Source of the DNA: Trichosphaerium sp. ATCC 40318
Lineage: Eukaryota; Discosea; Flabellinia; Trichosidae
DNA: 64,000 nucleotides
Direction of reading: 5' to 3'
Assembly: GCA_038496445.1 (NCBI GenBank)
Contig: JALMLS010000510.1
Coordinates: forward strand, 1 to 64,000
Every line of letters begins with the position of its first letter. Positions within the stretch are counted from its first letter, which is position 1. Shown here one piece after another: positions 20,435 through 32,883 of this stretch. Under the pieces are notes generated by a model. It was given only the letters and a program-made list of their open reading frames with translations, was not told the DNA's origin and made no database searches. The position numbers were made by a program, and so were the translations under genes.

Positions 20435-23215
20435 GGAAACTCCAAACAATACAACGTTATTGTTCATTTGTTGAACTTGGTCACCATACAAAAATACAAC
20501 AATAAAAGAGGCCTTGAGGTGGAGAAAGAGAAGTACTTTGGTTTATTGAATTGCATGTTTGGATAGCGCAATCACTTCATTTGCAACGTGTACATAATCA
20601 TCTGATGTGTATCTCATAAAATAATCTAGTATTGGAGCTTTACGTATTGGAGAAACACCAAGGTCATTGAGTAGTGTTTCAATGTAGTTAAAGAATCGAG
20701 TACTAACTACTTGTGCCATTGTTTTCTCATAAGTCAAGTTTTCACGTTTCCATTTCGAAATTCTTTCAATTTCTTGATACTGCTCTTGTTCTGAAGGTAA
20801 ATATATATCCCCCCTTATCATAGCAAGCAACCACAATGCTCCTAACATTAATCGTTAGAAGAACGGTTCAAAGGTGGTAAAGATATCAGCAAGTTTCACT
20901 CTTTTTTTTTTCTTCTTTATTTCTTACCTATTTCAGCTGTTACGCTTGTCATGAATGATGCAGCGTATCCGCAAAATCCAATATTTGGCAAATCAGGGTG
21001 TATCAAGTGACGATATAGTTGTATACCTCCATCACGTTTAGTATTGATTTTATCAACAAACATTTTTGGAAGGATACTATGTTCTTGCTTGAAGCCAGTA
21101 GCAAGAATAACAAGATCTATTCCAGTTATTTTTTCTCCGTTTGAAAGTGTCACAGTTTTGTTTTTCCACGATTGTATCTCTGCTTTGTAAGCCTTTATCT
21201 TCCCACTTCTTTGGTAGTTGAAGTAGTCAGTGGGTTCAAGAGCAATAGAAGCACGCATATCACGTGTCAACCTAGATAAAAACTAAATACAAGAACACTC
21301 AAGAAGATAAGTTATACTTGTCTTCCGGATACACGACATCCGTTTTTTTAATACCAACGCTCTTAGAAATAATCCACTCGAAGCAGTCCCAAGTGATCTT
21401 ATGAAATCCAGGTATTGAAGCCATTATACTCTGTGAAAGATTGTACCTGAACCAAGGAATAGGGTCACAACCAAATTTTGAACCAAAAACAAAACGGTAG
21501 TGAATGAAGCCTGTAATATTGAAGTTAACTTAACAGAGTTGCGTTTTTAAGTCTAAAACTAACCAAAAAGGTATTGTGGAATAACCCATCTCGCTTTCCT
21601 AAACACGTGATGACATTCACGGCCTTTATCAGCAGCTTGAGTAGTAATAGATAAAGCTGCACGACCAAATCCAACAACAAGAATACGTTTTCCTTCAAGT
21701 TGAGTTGTATCAGTGTAAGCTGTGTTATGAATAACTTCGATGCTGTCATCAAAGATTGTCTCGCCATTCTTCACCCAGTTTTCTTTTTTTAATTGTTCTA
21801 GTAGAATAAATAAATGGATATATTAGCATGGATGGATATATAATCTAACCTGGGATATTCGGTGCATGTCCATACTGTCCAATAGCTGAAATCACAAAAT
21901 CAAATTCGAACGAGCTAGTTTCATCTTCTTCTCCGTCTGTTTTACGCGTATGTACAAGCCATTTTGTGTCTTTCTGTTCCCCTAGTTGTTCTATAGACGT
22001 CACTGTAGTATTGCAGGTGATATTTAGACGATTATGTTTAGCATATGCCTCAAAGTACCTGCAAACTGTGTCAACAGAAAACAATTCTGAAATCCCGATT
22101 TATTCAACAAAGGCCGCTGTACGTACTTCATCACTTCATGGGCAGTAGGATGGCCTGTAATGCTACTTTTATAGAAATCGGTGAACTGAAATTCATCTCC
22201 CCAGTTTTGAAGAGTGACATTAGGATAAGCTGTTGTTCAGAACTTTGTTACGAGACAGATAGTAAAAGAGAAAAAAAAAATTTAGCGAGAAGTACCCGTT
22301 CGCCAAACACCTCCTAATCCTTTGGCTTTTTCAAAAATAGTAACATCATGTCCATGTTTCTTAAACTGCTTTGCAGCGACTAGTCCAGATAAACCTGAAC
22401 CAATGACACATACTCTAAGCTCTAAAACAAAACGACTTAGTTTTTTTTTTGAAGAGCCAATCCAAATCACATTGGATTAAGACTTTAATGCGCAAGGTGA
22501 TGGCGTCATTGTCAGTACGGAACAAAATAGGTTATAAACAAATTAAAAGGTTGTTTGTGGTGCTTGTTTGCAAGTTTGCTCTTTATAAAGCAAACCGTAC
22601 TGATATTCATACAAAAAGTTTATCCGTAAAATCTATTTTGTAAAACTTCAACGTACTTGGACCAAGAACTACTCCAGAGTCTAATATTGTGCTCCTTTAG
22701 ATGATAGACGTTGTTGTTTTATGCTCTTAAGTATATACATCCAAGTTATCACAAGTAAAGCAAGCAGTGGTATCACTACAATGTACATCTTACAAACAGA
22801 GTTGTGCCTACTATCAGTACAGACGAAAATGATTAAATTTTTAGCCACAGGAGACTTAAAACAATTTTATCACATAAGTAGAATAACTTCGATGCGCAAT
22901 AAACGCTGCCTTTTCTATTTTACGACGTGAAGGTCTTCCTCACGTGAAAGTTGTTTTGAAAAAAAAAAACCGAAACCAAAAAGATTGTTGCCTGTTTTGA
23001 TGTCTTCTTTCTGTGTACCTGAATAATAATAGTTACAGTAGCGGCATTTTATTTACGAACGCTAGTCTTTATTTCGTAATCGTAACATTTAGCAGCGTTC
23101 TCTGAAACTGTAAAATGTGAAAAAGATCAAAGTACCAATTATCAACCAGATAGCAAATCTAAACTCAACAATTTTCTGCGACTCCATGACTTAATTTTTG
23201 ACTTTAGTGATCACG
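20435..23215. repeat. Left arm of a large inverted duplication (flavin monooxygenase copy A)
   Basis: The DNA from about 20435 to 23215 matches the reverse complement of about 26660-29300. Matching includes all exons and introns of a monooxygenase gene, its 3' flank (the words AAGTACTTTGGTTTATT and GGCCTTGAGGTGG) and a weaker match through the promoter (TTTGCTATCTGGTT). The similarity is near-complete in coding exons and patchier in flanks. The arms face each other over a P450 gene. Confidence 0.85.
20543..22796 (-). pseudogene. Flavin-containing monooxygenase, copy A, damaged first exon
   Basis: Same eight-exon structure as the copy at 26956, in opposite orientation. The FAD-binding GxGxxG (VIGSGLSGLVAAKQF), the second Rossmann motif (ILVVGFGRAALSI), the LVILATGF segment and the C-terminal YFMRYTSDDY all remain open. 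In exon 1, which encodes an N-terminal membrane anchor (VVIPLLALLVITWMYIL), one G is missing relative to copy B and another base has changed, so the frame meets TAG shortly before the FAD domain. It might still make a soluble enzyme from an internal start, but none is obvious. Otherwise it is a very young pseudogene. Confidence 0.75.
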
Positions 23216-23849
23216 TGAAACAAGGCTAAAGCTAAAGACTCACTCTCACTCACTTTAAAACATAAGCGTCAAGTATAGTTGTGACTAAAAGAGACCAAAC
23301 TTTTACTTACATATGTTAGTTTAGAGATGTTTTTGAGAACTGATAATTGTGAGTTTGCTGAACTTTTCTAAAATACAAGGGCGTAGAGTCTGAAAAAAGG
23401 GTTCAGAATTTTGCTAAAACTTGGAATTTAAATAATGTTTTGGCATAACATACCGTAACAGGGAAAACTGGAAGTTAGTAAAATCTGGAAATGTAAAGGA
23501 AGTTACGATGGAAGCGTTTTGTTCTCACCACGCCATCAATAAATATACCACATAATCTTAACCCCTTTGAGGGCCTAACATCCCTTTTTACATATCCCTA
23601 AAACAGTACAAAAGGCAACAATTAGGTAGCGGACACTACTGATAAACAGAAATACCTCACAGAAAGCCTTAAAGTATCTCGGGTAGTTTAACCGATATTC
23701 ACAGAATAGCGCCCAACCAGCACTGTGATTTAGCTTCATTTGGCTTGTACGCAAAGAACAAGTGAAGCTGCTGCTGACAAACCTTAAAAATACTCATACA
23801 ATCTCATTTACGCTATTCCCACCGGTATACAGGATAAAACAACTTAAGA
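23216..23849. other. Intergenic; probable promoter region of the P450 gene
   Basis: Contains a GATCACGTGAAAC site near 23210 and the stretch GTAGAGTCTGAAAAAAGGG near 23385, related to 20392. No gene supported. Confidence 0.45.
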
Positions 23850-26187
23850 ATGTTGTTTATTGCGTCTGTCGTTTGCATTTGCATAGCTTTCGCCGTATAT
23901 AACGCCCGTTGGCTTCATAAATACCGCGTAAGCAGAATTACGTCACAATCAGGTGTTAACCGTGTAAATACAGCAAGACATAATGACACCTGGTCCTCTT
24001 ATACCTATAGCGATATTTGGTCCTATGATAGGCTTTTGTACGTTCCTTTTCTATTTGGCGGTGGACGCAGAGAACAGATACTGGCGTCCTTTAGATAGAT
24101 TTAAAAAGGTGCGCTTGTTAAGAATAGCTATGATGCGTATTAGCTGACTTTTACAAGTATGGACCAATATGGGGCCTCAGAACTATATTTGGACTCAAGC
24201 TTGTCGCCATTGCAAGCCCTGAAGATGTGGAATACGTATTGAAGACTAATTTCAAGAATTACATCAAAGGTACAGTAGAATTTGCCAAACAAATAAGAAA
24301 AAAATCTGCTTTAACTTTTGACCAAAGGAGAGATGATTACAACACAACTGGAGCCTCTCTTTGGCCAAGGTATTTTCAACGTTGATGGAGCCAAATGGAA
24401 AGAGCAAAGGAAGATTGCTTCGCACATGTTCAAGACAAGGTCTATTAGGGAGATGGTAGAGACGTTTTGTCATCACGGACAAAAGGTAAATAAAAAGTCC
24501 GAACTTTTGGAAGTTTTTTTTCATTTACTAATCACGTGATATCTAGGTCCTTGAATCTCTTGAGACCTACTCATCTTCTGGTACTATAGTCGATGTTTAT
24601 GATTTGTTCTCAAGTTTTACGCTTGATAGGTATGAGAAAAGTTGCTAGACTTTTGTTTTAACTGTTTTTTTTGTAGTATCGGAGAAATCGCTTTTGGCGT
24701 TCAAATGAATAGCATGTCCAAGAACGAAGAATCTAAAAAGTTTGCTAAAGCATTCAATACTGCAAACATAAAAGCAGGAGCCACATTTAACAATCCATGG
24801 TATCATGTGCGTCCTGTTTTACTGTAAAATTTTTGCGTTCTAAAACATGGCCGAAGAAAACTGTTGTAGTTTTATTCTTTCTTCTCTTGTGCGCCAATGA
24901 TCAACACAAAGGAGATATTGAATTACTGACTAGACTTTCACTGTTATTTTCTTCAATATCGATTATTTTAAGCTACAAGATTGTGCTTGCAAGCAAAAAT
25001 ATTTTAAATTAACACCTTGACTTTGTACTGCATTTACCTTAATCGAATAGATACTAGGCGATTATGGACCAGCAAAGAAAACACATACTGAGATGAAGGA
25101 AGCAATAAAAGTACTAGATCAGTATGGGCTATTCTTTGAAATGTTACTCAAGGGTTTTTCGTTAAGCGAGTTTTTAGGCACATTGAGCGGATCGTTCAAG
25201 AGCGTAAGCGTGATAAGAAGATAGATGAACGTACTGATTTACTATCTGGTTATGTACAGCTTCAAAAAGAAAAAGAGTTCAGTGATAGATACCTTAGAGA
25301 CATAACACTAAATTTCATGTTCGTTTCAATGAGATTTTTTTCCTGTTTTTTTCTTTACATTTTTTTTCAGGCTTGCTGGACGAGATACAACATCAGTTTG
25401 TTCTTCTTTCAGTTGCTACTTACTTGCTGCCCATCCAGAAAAACAAAAGAAGGTATGATCCTTTACATGTGTTCAGTAAAGTCCAATGATCTCATCTGTT
25501 AAAAAACAAGGTTATTGAAGAAATAGACGCTATTGTTGGTGAGAACATACCGACTTATGATCTATTGAAGAAACTAGAATATACAACTGCAGTAATTAAT
25601 GAGAGTTTAAGATTATATCCACCAGTACCTTTTGATCCTAAATGGACACTTGAAGACGACGTACTTCCATCTGGATACAAAATCAAAAAAAACGTAAAAG
25701 AATCATTATTTTTTTTCAAAACTTTGAACGACTAACACGTGTGTATTAGACACAAGTCACGTGGTGTGCCTGGGGTATGGGTAGATTAGATCTATACTGG
25801 GATAAACCAGAGGAATTCAGACCTGAACGTTGGATGGGGGAAAACGGTGGAATCCCAATCCGGACGTATCAGTTTACTCCTTTTCAGGCTGGTCCAAGAA
25901 CTTGTCTTGGCAAGCAGATGGTATGATTGTTTATATTTATAATGTAATCTTGATTAAAAGAATATAGGCTTATCAGGAAGTCCTTACATTGATTGTTTTG
26001 ATATATCAACGGTATACTCTTGATGTAGCACCAAATCAAAGAAGACCACCAAAACTAGCTCCAGGTACATTTTTACAAAACTGTGTGGTTGTTATCATGA
26101 TGGGTTCGTAACTTAATTATATTTTTAGGAGTGACATTGGCGCCTAAATATGGTATAAATCTTACAGTACATCGCCGTACATACTAA
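23850..26187 (+). CDS. Cytochrome P450 (fatty-acid hydroxylase-like clan), membrane anchored
   Basis: About 13 short exons. The N-terminus (MLFIASVVCICIAFAVY) is a signal anchor for the ER; the proline-rich turn follows as TPGPLIPI. Helix C has WKEQRKIASHMF, the I-helix has AGRDTTS with the acid-Thr pair, helix K has ESLRLYPP (ExxR), the meander has FRPERW, and the heme loop is FQAGPRTCLG (FxxGxRxCxG with the Cys ligand). The pattern AGRDTT plus FQAGPRTCLGKQM resembles plant CYP86/94 and fungal CYP52 fatty-acid omega-hydroxylases, so a fatty-acid substrate is a fair guess. It lies between two inverted flavin monooxygenase genes, suggesting shared lipid or xenobiotic oxidation. End TAC TAA at 26185-26187. 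Confidence 0.85.
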
Positions 26188-26659
26188 ATAAATACTAAAT
26201 AAAGTTATGTTTGACACATGGTTATTTGACTTCATAGCTTAAATTAACTGGCGCATACCGCGTTGATTATGTGAATGTATTCGTTTCGTGCACCTTTTGA
26301 CAACCTACAAAGGTTTTCTCGTTCACTCACTACAGATCCTGTACTACCTTACAACGCTCCTTATGCAGCTATTTAAAAGTATATAGCTATGTTTTATTGC
26401 ATAACAAGCTAGTGTTGTGGATTAGCAAGAAATCGGAATAAACAAAGCCCATACTCGGTGTAGATACGCTACTACGCCTGTTGTACGTGATACGCTGTAA
26501 AACAAGTTGTTTACTTTTTTTTCACTTGTTTCAACACTGAATCATATTAAAACGTCTGCAATGTATAAAACAGAATATATTAATGGTTGAAGTGGAAGTT
26601 AGAAGCCATAAGTGATAAACAGCTTTTGGTTTTCAAAATCTAGTCACGTTGATCACATC
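26188..26659. other. Intergenic between P450 and the right arm of the inverted duplication
   Basis: AT-rich; I see no gene and no strong structural signal. Confidence 0.45.
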
Positions 26660-29300
26660 ATATGATTCACTAAAGTCAAAAAGAGTCAGATGTCCAGAAA
26701 CATTCTACAGTATAGTTTTTGTAATAATTGTTGGATTTGCTATCTGGTTATTGTGATAATTATAATTGCGTGAGAGGTGAGGAAAAGATCTGGATAGACG
26801 TTTTACAATTAATTATAACGTAAGAAATGATAATTTTTGTGCGCACTCGTAGTCTGGAAATGTTACCATCGAACTTACCGTAGCTCTTTTGTATTTCCAG
26901 CCAAGATCTCCTTTGGATAAATATTCAATCATTTTCGTAGGACCTTGTTTGTAAGATGTACTTCATAGTGATACCACTGCTTGCTTTACTTGCGATAACT
27001 TGGATGTATATACTTAAGAGCATGAAACAACAACGTATATCATCTAAAGGAGCACAGATATTCGACTCTGGAGTAGTTCTTGGACCAAGTACGTTGAAGT
27101 TTAACAAAATAGATTTCATGGAGCAACGTTTTGTACGTAATGTGGTTTTGCTTTTATAGCATGCAAACAGGCAAAATAAGCACCACAGATTACAATTTAG
27201 TTGGTTTTAACCTGTTTTATTTTGTATACGATAATGACGCCATATGCCGACAAAAAGTCAACATTTTAGGCTTTTTAAGTCAACTTCAAAAACAAAATCT
27301 AAGTCGTTTTGTTTTAGAGCTTAGAGTATGTGTCATTGGTTCAGGTTTATCCGGACTAGTCGCTGCAAAGCAGTTTAAGAAACATGGACATGATGTTACT
27401 ATTTTTGAAAAAGCCAAAGGATTAGGAGGTGTTTGGCGAACGGGTACTTCTTACTGATTTTTTTTTCTCATTTACTATCTGTCTCGTAACAAAGTTCTGA
27501 ACAACAGCTTATCCTAATGTCACTCTTCAAAACTGGGGAGATGAATTTCAGTTCACCGATTTCTATAAAAGTAGTATTACTGGCCATCCTACTGCCCATG
27601 AAGTGATGAAGTACGTACAGCGGCCTTTGTTTAATAAATCGGGATTTCAGAAATTTTTCTGTTGACACAGTTTGCAGGTACTTTGAGGCATATGCTAAAC
27701 ATAATCGTCTAAATATCACCTGCAATACTACAGTGACGTCTCTAGAACAACTAGGGGAAAAGAAAGACACAAAATGGCTTGTACATACACGTAAAACAGG
27801 CGGAGAAGAAGAAGATGAAGCTAGCTCGTACGAATTTGATTTTGTGATTTCAGCTATTGGACAGTATGGGCATGCACCGAATATCCCAGGTTAGATTATT
27901 AATATCCATGCTAATATATCCATTTATTTATTCTTTTAGAACAATTAATAAAAGAAAACTGGGTGAAGAATGGCGAGACAATCTTTGATGACAGCATCGA
28001 AGTTATTCATAACACAGCTTACACTGATACAACTCAACTTGAAGGAAAACGTATTCTTGTTGTTGGATTTGGTCGTGCGGCTTTATCTATTACTACTCAA
28101 GCTGCTGATAAAGGCCGTGAATGCCATCATGTGTTTAGGAAAGCGAGATGGGTTATTCCACAATACCTTTTTGGTTAGTTTTAGACTTAAAACAGCAACT
28201 CTGTTAAGTTAACTTCAATATTACAGGCTTCATTCACTACCGTTTCGTTTTTGGTTCAAAATTTGGTTGTGACCCTATTCCTTGGTTCAGGTACAATCTT
28301 TCACAGAGTATAATGGCTTCAATACCTGGATTTCATAAGATCACTTGGGCCTTCTTAGAGTGGGCTATTTCTAAGAGCGTTGGTATTAAAAAAGCGGATG
28401 TCGTGTATCCGGAAGACAAGTATGACTTATCTTCTTGAGTGTTCTTGTATTTAGTTTTTATCTAGGTTGACACGTGATATGCGTGCTTCTATTGCTCTTG
28501 AACCCACCGACTACTTCAAGTACCAAAGAAGCGGGAAGATAAAGGCTTACAAAGCGGAGATACAATCGTGGAAAAACAAAACTGTGACACTTTCAAACGG
28601 AGAAAAAATAACTGGAATAGATCTTGTTATTCTTGCTACTGGCTTCAAGCAAGAACATAGTATCCTTCCAAAGATGTTTGTTGATAAAATCAATACTAAA
28701 CGTGATGGAGGTATACAATTATATCGTCACTTGATACACCCTGATTTACCAAATATTGGATTCTGCGGATACGCTGCATCATTCATGACAAGCGTAACAG
28801 CTGAAATAGGTAAGAAAAAAAGAAGAATAAAAAAAGAGTGAAACTTGTTGATATCTTTACCACCTTTGATCCTTTTTCTAACGATTAATGTTAGGAGCAT
28901 TGTGGTTGCTTGCTATGATAAGGGGTGATATAAATTTACCTTCAGTACAAGAGCAGTATCAAGAAATAGAAAGAATTTCGAAATGGAAACGTAAAAATTT
29001 GACTTATGAGAAAACAATGGCACAAGTAGTTAGTACTCGATTCTTTAACTACATTGAAACACTACTCAATGACCTTGGTGTTTCTCCAATACGTAAGGCT
29101 CCAATACTAGATTATTTTATGAGATACACATCAGATGATTATGTACACGTTGCAAATGAAGTGATTGCACTATCCAAACATGCTATTCAATAAACCAAAG
29201 TACTTCTCTTTCTCCACCTCAAGGCCTCTTTTATTGTTGTATTACCAAGTTCAACAAATGAACAATATTACTAATGTATTGTTTGGAGTTTTTGATATGG
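26660..29300. repeat. Right arm of the large inverted duplication (flavin monooxygenase copy B)
   Basis: Counterpart of 20435-23215 on the opposite strand. The 3' end of similarity falls near 29295, just after the word ATTGTTTGGAGTTT. The 5' end falls near 26660, around CACTAAAGTCAAAAA. Confidence 0.85.
26956..29193 (+). CDS. Flavin-containing monooxygenase, copy B, intact
   Basis: Exons 26956-27088, 27318-27443, 27508-27610, 27678-27889, 27940-28173, 28227-28419, 28466-28809 and 28895-29193, all with GT-AG borders. Exon 1 encodes an N-terminal transmembrane anchor (IVIPLLALLAITWMYIL). Then comes the FAD motif VIGSGLSGLVAAKQF, EKAKGLGGVW, the NADPH-side Rossmann motif VVGFGRAALS, and the late LVILATGF motif. 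The enzyme class uses FAD, NADPH and O2 to oxygenate soft nucleophiles or, in Baeyer-Villiger members, ketones; which type is unclear, as I did not find a complete FxGxxxHxxxY/F signature. The start opens straight into the anchor, and the homologous exon in copy A supports it. Confidence 0.88.
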
Positions 29301-30046
29301 CCGTAGTTCAAATTTCAGCGAGATTGGGCCAATCCAACAATTAGATTTCAGAAATTCATGATTGGGTTTGTCCCATACAACGTCAATTTTATGAACTTTG
29401 AAGAATCGCATACTCAATCACGTGAATATTCTTAGCCTTATGGATAGGATGTTGCAACTTTTTATAAGTGGGTACCTTAGAAGACGAAATGTTTGGTAAA
29501 GAAATTCTATACACATCACACGATGGTTATTGTTTCTTTTTACTTAATTTGGTGCTTTTTTTACTTTTATTTTACACTACAGTACCACAGTGCTTTTATT
29601 CTAAAAATAAAACTGACAGCAAATCAACAATGGTGTTCACGAATAGCTACATTTTTTGTAACATCAGAGTCTTTGGTCACCCGCTATAAGTGGCAACCCG
29701 CAACTAAAAGTTGCTAAGAATCTTTAGATACATACGCCATTATTTTACTTGATACTGGAGCAGAACACCAAAGTAGCCGATACTCATTTGTGATGCCTAC
29801 GATACCAGGTATAGAATCATACCTGCAGATACGCGCTTCTTAAGCAAATTGGGTTTGGATGTATCAGTAATATTACTTACTTAGTCAACTAGTACATGCG
29901 ACCACATTCACTCCACTATGTGAAGGTATTAGTGGTACCACTGTTGAGGGTATATTATGTGAAAAATCCAATGACACGCGGCGCACGCGCTTTCTTATGT
30001 ATCCTAATTGTAAAAACAGTATTCAGGACAACAAGACAAGCCGCAC
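29301..30046. other. Intergenic, no supported gene
   Basis: Two overlapping small plus-strand frames around 29468-29717 are hydrophobic but lack support. A TCAATCACGTGAAT site lies near 29417. Confidence 0.45.
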
Positions 30047-32084
30047 ATGATTTTACTTTTATCTGTCGTATTCTTATCCACATTACTTGCTATCACTGTT
30101 TACCAGAACGTGAGAAATAGAGCACTAAACCTACCGCCAAGTCCACTTAGTATTCCGTTTATTGGTCATCTTCATCTATGGACAGATCCAAAGAAAATGG
30201 TCGAGTACGTAGTAGTTTTAACTCCAAGTCGAAAATGCTGCAAGAATTTTAAAGCTACTAATCTGGTGAACTAGAAAGTTTTTTGAGTTTGTCTGCTTGC
30301 GCTAGTTCTAACCAATGATCTAGGACAACCCAGAAATTCTCTAAATCGCTAGGAGGTATATTCAGCATGAACTTTGGATCTAAGATTGTACGAGTGACGC
30401 GCAATGTTCTTTTTTATTCACATTGTTCTTGTAGATGGTATTCATCACAGATCCTGATCTTATCAAGGAAGCATCAACAAAGCACCGCCATGTGCTGTCA
30501 GACAGGTAAACAAAATATTGGAGCACTGTTTCTGATAGAGCATAGGCCTCTTAATGATTTCTTGGCGCTACGAATGCTTTACGCAACAGATAAAAAAGGA
30601 GGTAAGTTGTTTGTATTCATACAGTAGGATTCCCGTTCTTAGAAAAATCTCACAATCTTATACAGCGTGTATCATGGCTGATCATAATGACTACCATAAG
30701 AATTATAGACTTCTTTTCAAGAACGAGTTCGTTTCGGGCCAAGGCATGAAGGTACATTTCATTGTAACAGCCTTGGCAAAAATTAACACGTGCGCATTCA
30801 GAACATGATGCCTATAATAAATTTTGAGATTAAAGATGCCATCGACTGCCTAAAGAAGCGTTCTGAATCAGGAGATGTTGTATCTGGCAGCGATGTTTCG
30901 TACAGATTGACATTCAACATGATAACCAAAACTCTCTTCAATATTCGTGCTTACAAACACAACGACAAAGATATTTCTGATATCTTTGATGTTACACATA
31001 AAGTTGTTGAAGCGTATTTGGTAACTTTTCTACAAGACTTATTTCCAGCATGTGCTATCTTCGATGGAGAGCGAGTAAGTAACAAATTACTGGTCTTAAA
31101 GTACAACACCTGGCTAACAGACACATGTCAATAGTTGAGAAAACTTAAAGCGACCATTCACAACAGAGATAGGCTGTACAGAAAAATGATTCAAAAAGCA
31201 CGTGATACGCATATTAAAGGAGGAAAAAGACACTGGATAGATGTAATGTTAAATGAAATGCCTGATATCACAGATGATCAATTCATAGCTATCCTCATGG
31301 AGCTGCTAGGCGCTGGATTTGATACAACCGCACATGCACTACAGACGTACTTACACTTCTAATACACACCTCCACTAGTTTCTGTTAAACATATTCTCTT
31401 AGCTCAGTAACAATGCTTGCAAAGCATCCTGATATTCAATCTAATCTACGAACAGCTTTAGAAGGATTTGATGTTTCGACTATGTCATGCAAGGTAACCA
31501 CAGTCTAACCACGATAGTTTTCTGCATTGTTTAAGTTGTAACTTACTGCGTAGGACTTACAAGCAATACCGTGCTTGAAGAACTTTATACAAGAAGTGTT
31601 CAGGTTTAAGCCAGTGGTACCTATGTTGGTACCACATAAAGCGAGAGAAACCGTCAATATTGCGGGATATACTATACCCAAAGGAGTACGAATTTGTTGC
31701 AAAGAAATCTTAAAACACCTTTATTGCTTGTACTCACTAGCTCTACCAGGCAATTGTACATTTGGCACATGATAGTGAGTGTCATAATGAAAGATGGGAT
31801 AATCCGTCCAAATTCGATCCAAACAGATGGTCTGATCCTGCGTGTAACATCAATCCTTTCGGGTATGTAACAATAAGTATGCAACACTAATTTTGAAACA
31901 CAGGCAAGGTATCAGAAGATGCCCTGGTGAACGTATAGGATTAACACTTTTGTATAAAGCTGTAGCTTCTTATATACAAAACTTCGAATGGACTGAAACA
32001 GAACAACCAAACTCTTTAGCGTATGAGTATTGTACAGTTCATAAATTTGTTACGGAGCCAAAATTCTTTGCAAAGAAAATTTAA
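30047..32084 (+). CDS. Cytochrome P450, second gene (paralogue of the one at 44.9 kb)
   Basis: Starts MILLLSVVFLSTLLAITVY, an ER signal anchor, followed by the NLPPSPLSIPFIGH hinge. About ten exons give FMNFGSK-type strand beta1, the helix-I motif GAGFDTTAHALQT, the ExxR motif in QEVFRFKP, KARETVNIAGYTIPKG, FDPNRW in the meander, and a heme loop split by an intron: NPFG at the end of one exon (about 31865) and QGIRRCPGERIG at the start of the last (from about 31904). Residues EVFR and the Cys ligand are intact. All junctions I tested are in phase, so the gene looks functional. Substrate unknown. Confidence 0.83.
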
Positions 32085-32482
32085 GTCAATAATAAACCTT
32101 CACTGTTCATAACCAAACTTACTCTTACCCACAAATGACATCTTAAAAGAGTACGTTGATATACTCATATATGTCACCATTATTAACACAGCTCTCGGCA
32201 TATTTGAACGTAAAAGAATTATGACAATCTTAAATGGCTTTCTATCTTGACCTCTTGCACTTCTTAAACGCTCTATACAGATTGTGCTTTACAGTTACGG
32301 TTATAGTCCTTGTATAGCTTGTTTTATGATTTGTATCTTTGACCACGTGGTAAAAAACGTGGCTGAAAAAAACCCCACTGCTTATCAAAACTGTTTCTAC
32401 AGTAGAACTCGTGTATATGGGGTGGTTTTTAACAACAAAATAAACACTCTAGTTCACTCCTATAAACTCCGAATTTAATTTA
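31672..32482. repeat. Tandem duplication unit A (3' end and downstream flank of the second P450)
   Basis: The sequence from CTATACCCAAAGGAGTA at 31672 to the end of GAATTTAATTTA near 32482 recurs directly behind itself, starting at 32484. The second copy is interrupted (see the next two repeat entries). Confidence 0.85.
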
Positions 32483-32483
32483 G

Positions 32484-32690
32484 CTATACCCAAAGGAGTA
32501 AGAATGTTTTTTGCAAAGAAATCTTAAAACAGACCTTTATAAGCATTACTCACTCTATCAGGCAATTGTACATTTTGGCACATGATAGTGAGTGTCATAA
32601 TGAAAGATGGGATAATCCGTCCAAATTCGATCCAAACAGATGGTCTGATCCTGCGTGTAACATCAATCCTTTCGGGTATGTAGTATATGA
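32484..32690. repeat. Tandem duplication unit B, first part (P450 exon copy)
   Basis: Nearly identical to 31672-31867, carrying an extra copy of the exon that encodes the FDPNRW meander. Homology ends at the intron start GGGTATGTA near 32690. Not expected to be translated. Confidence 0.85.
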
Positions 32691-32883
32691 TAGTATGCCT
32701 GCTTGAGTCTGTCCTCAACATTGCTAAAGCAGAAACACTTTTGTAGTATCAATTTTATGGCCGTACTCCAGCCAAAGCTTACAGACCCAATGTGATTTGA
32801 CTAAATCATGTTTCTTTTGAGTAATGTCAGTAATATTAATGGTCATTAAATCAGGAGTGGTAGCGAATAGTAATTTTATTTAG

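Noticed and set aside
23850-24098. Unspliced 82-codon frame at the start of the first P450
   Set aside because: It reads through an intron; the P450 proline hinge is in another frame after splicing.
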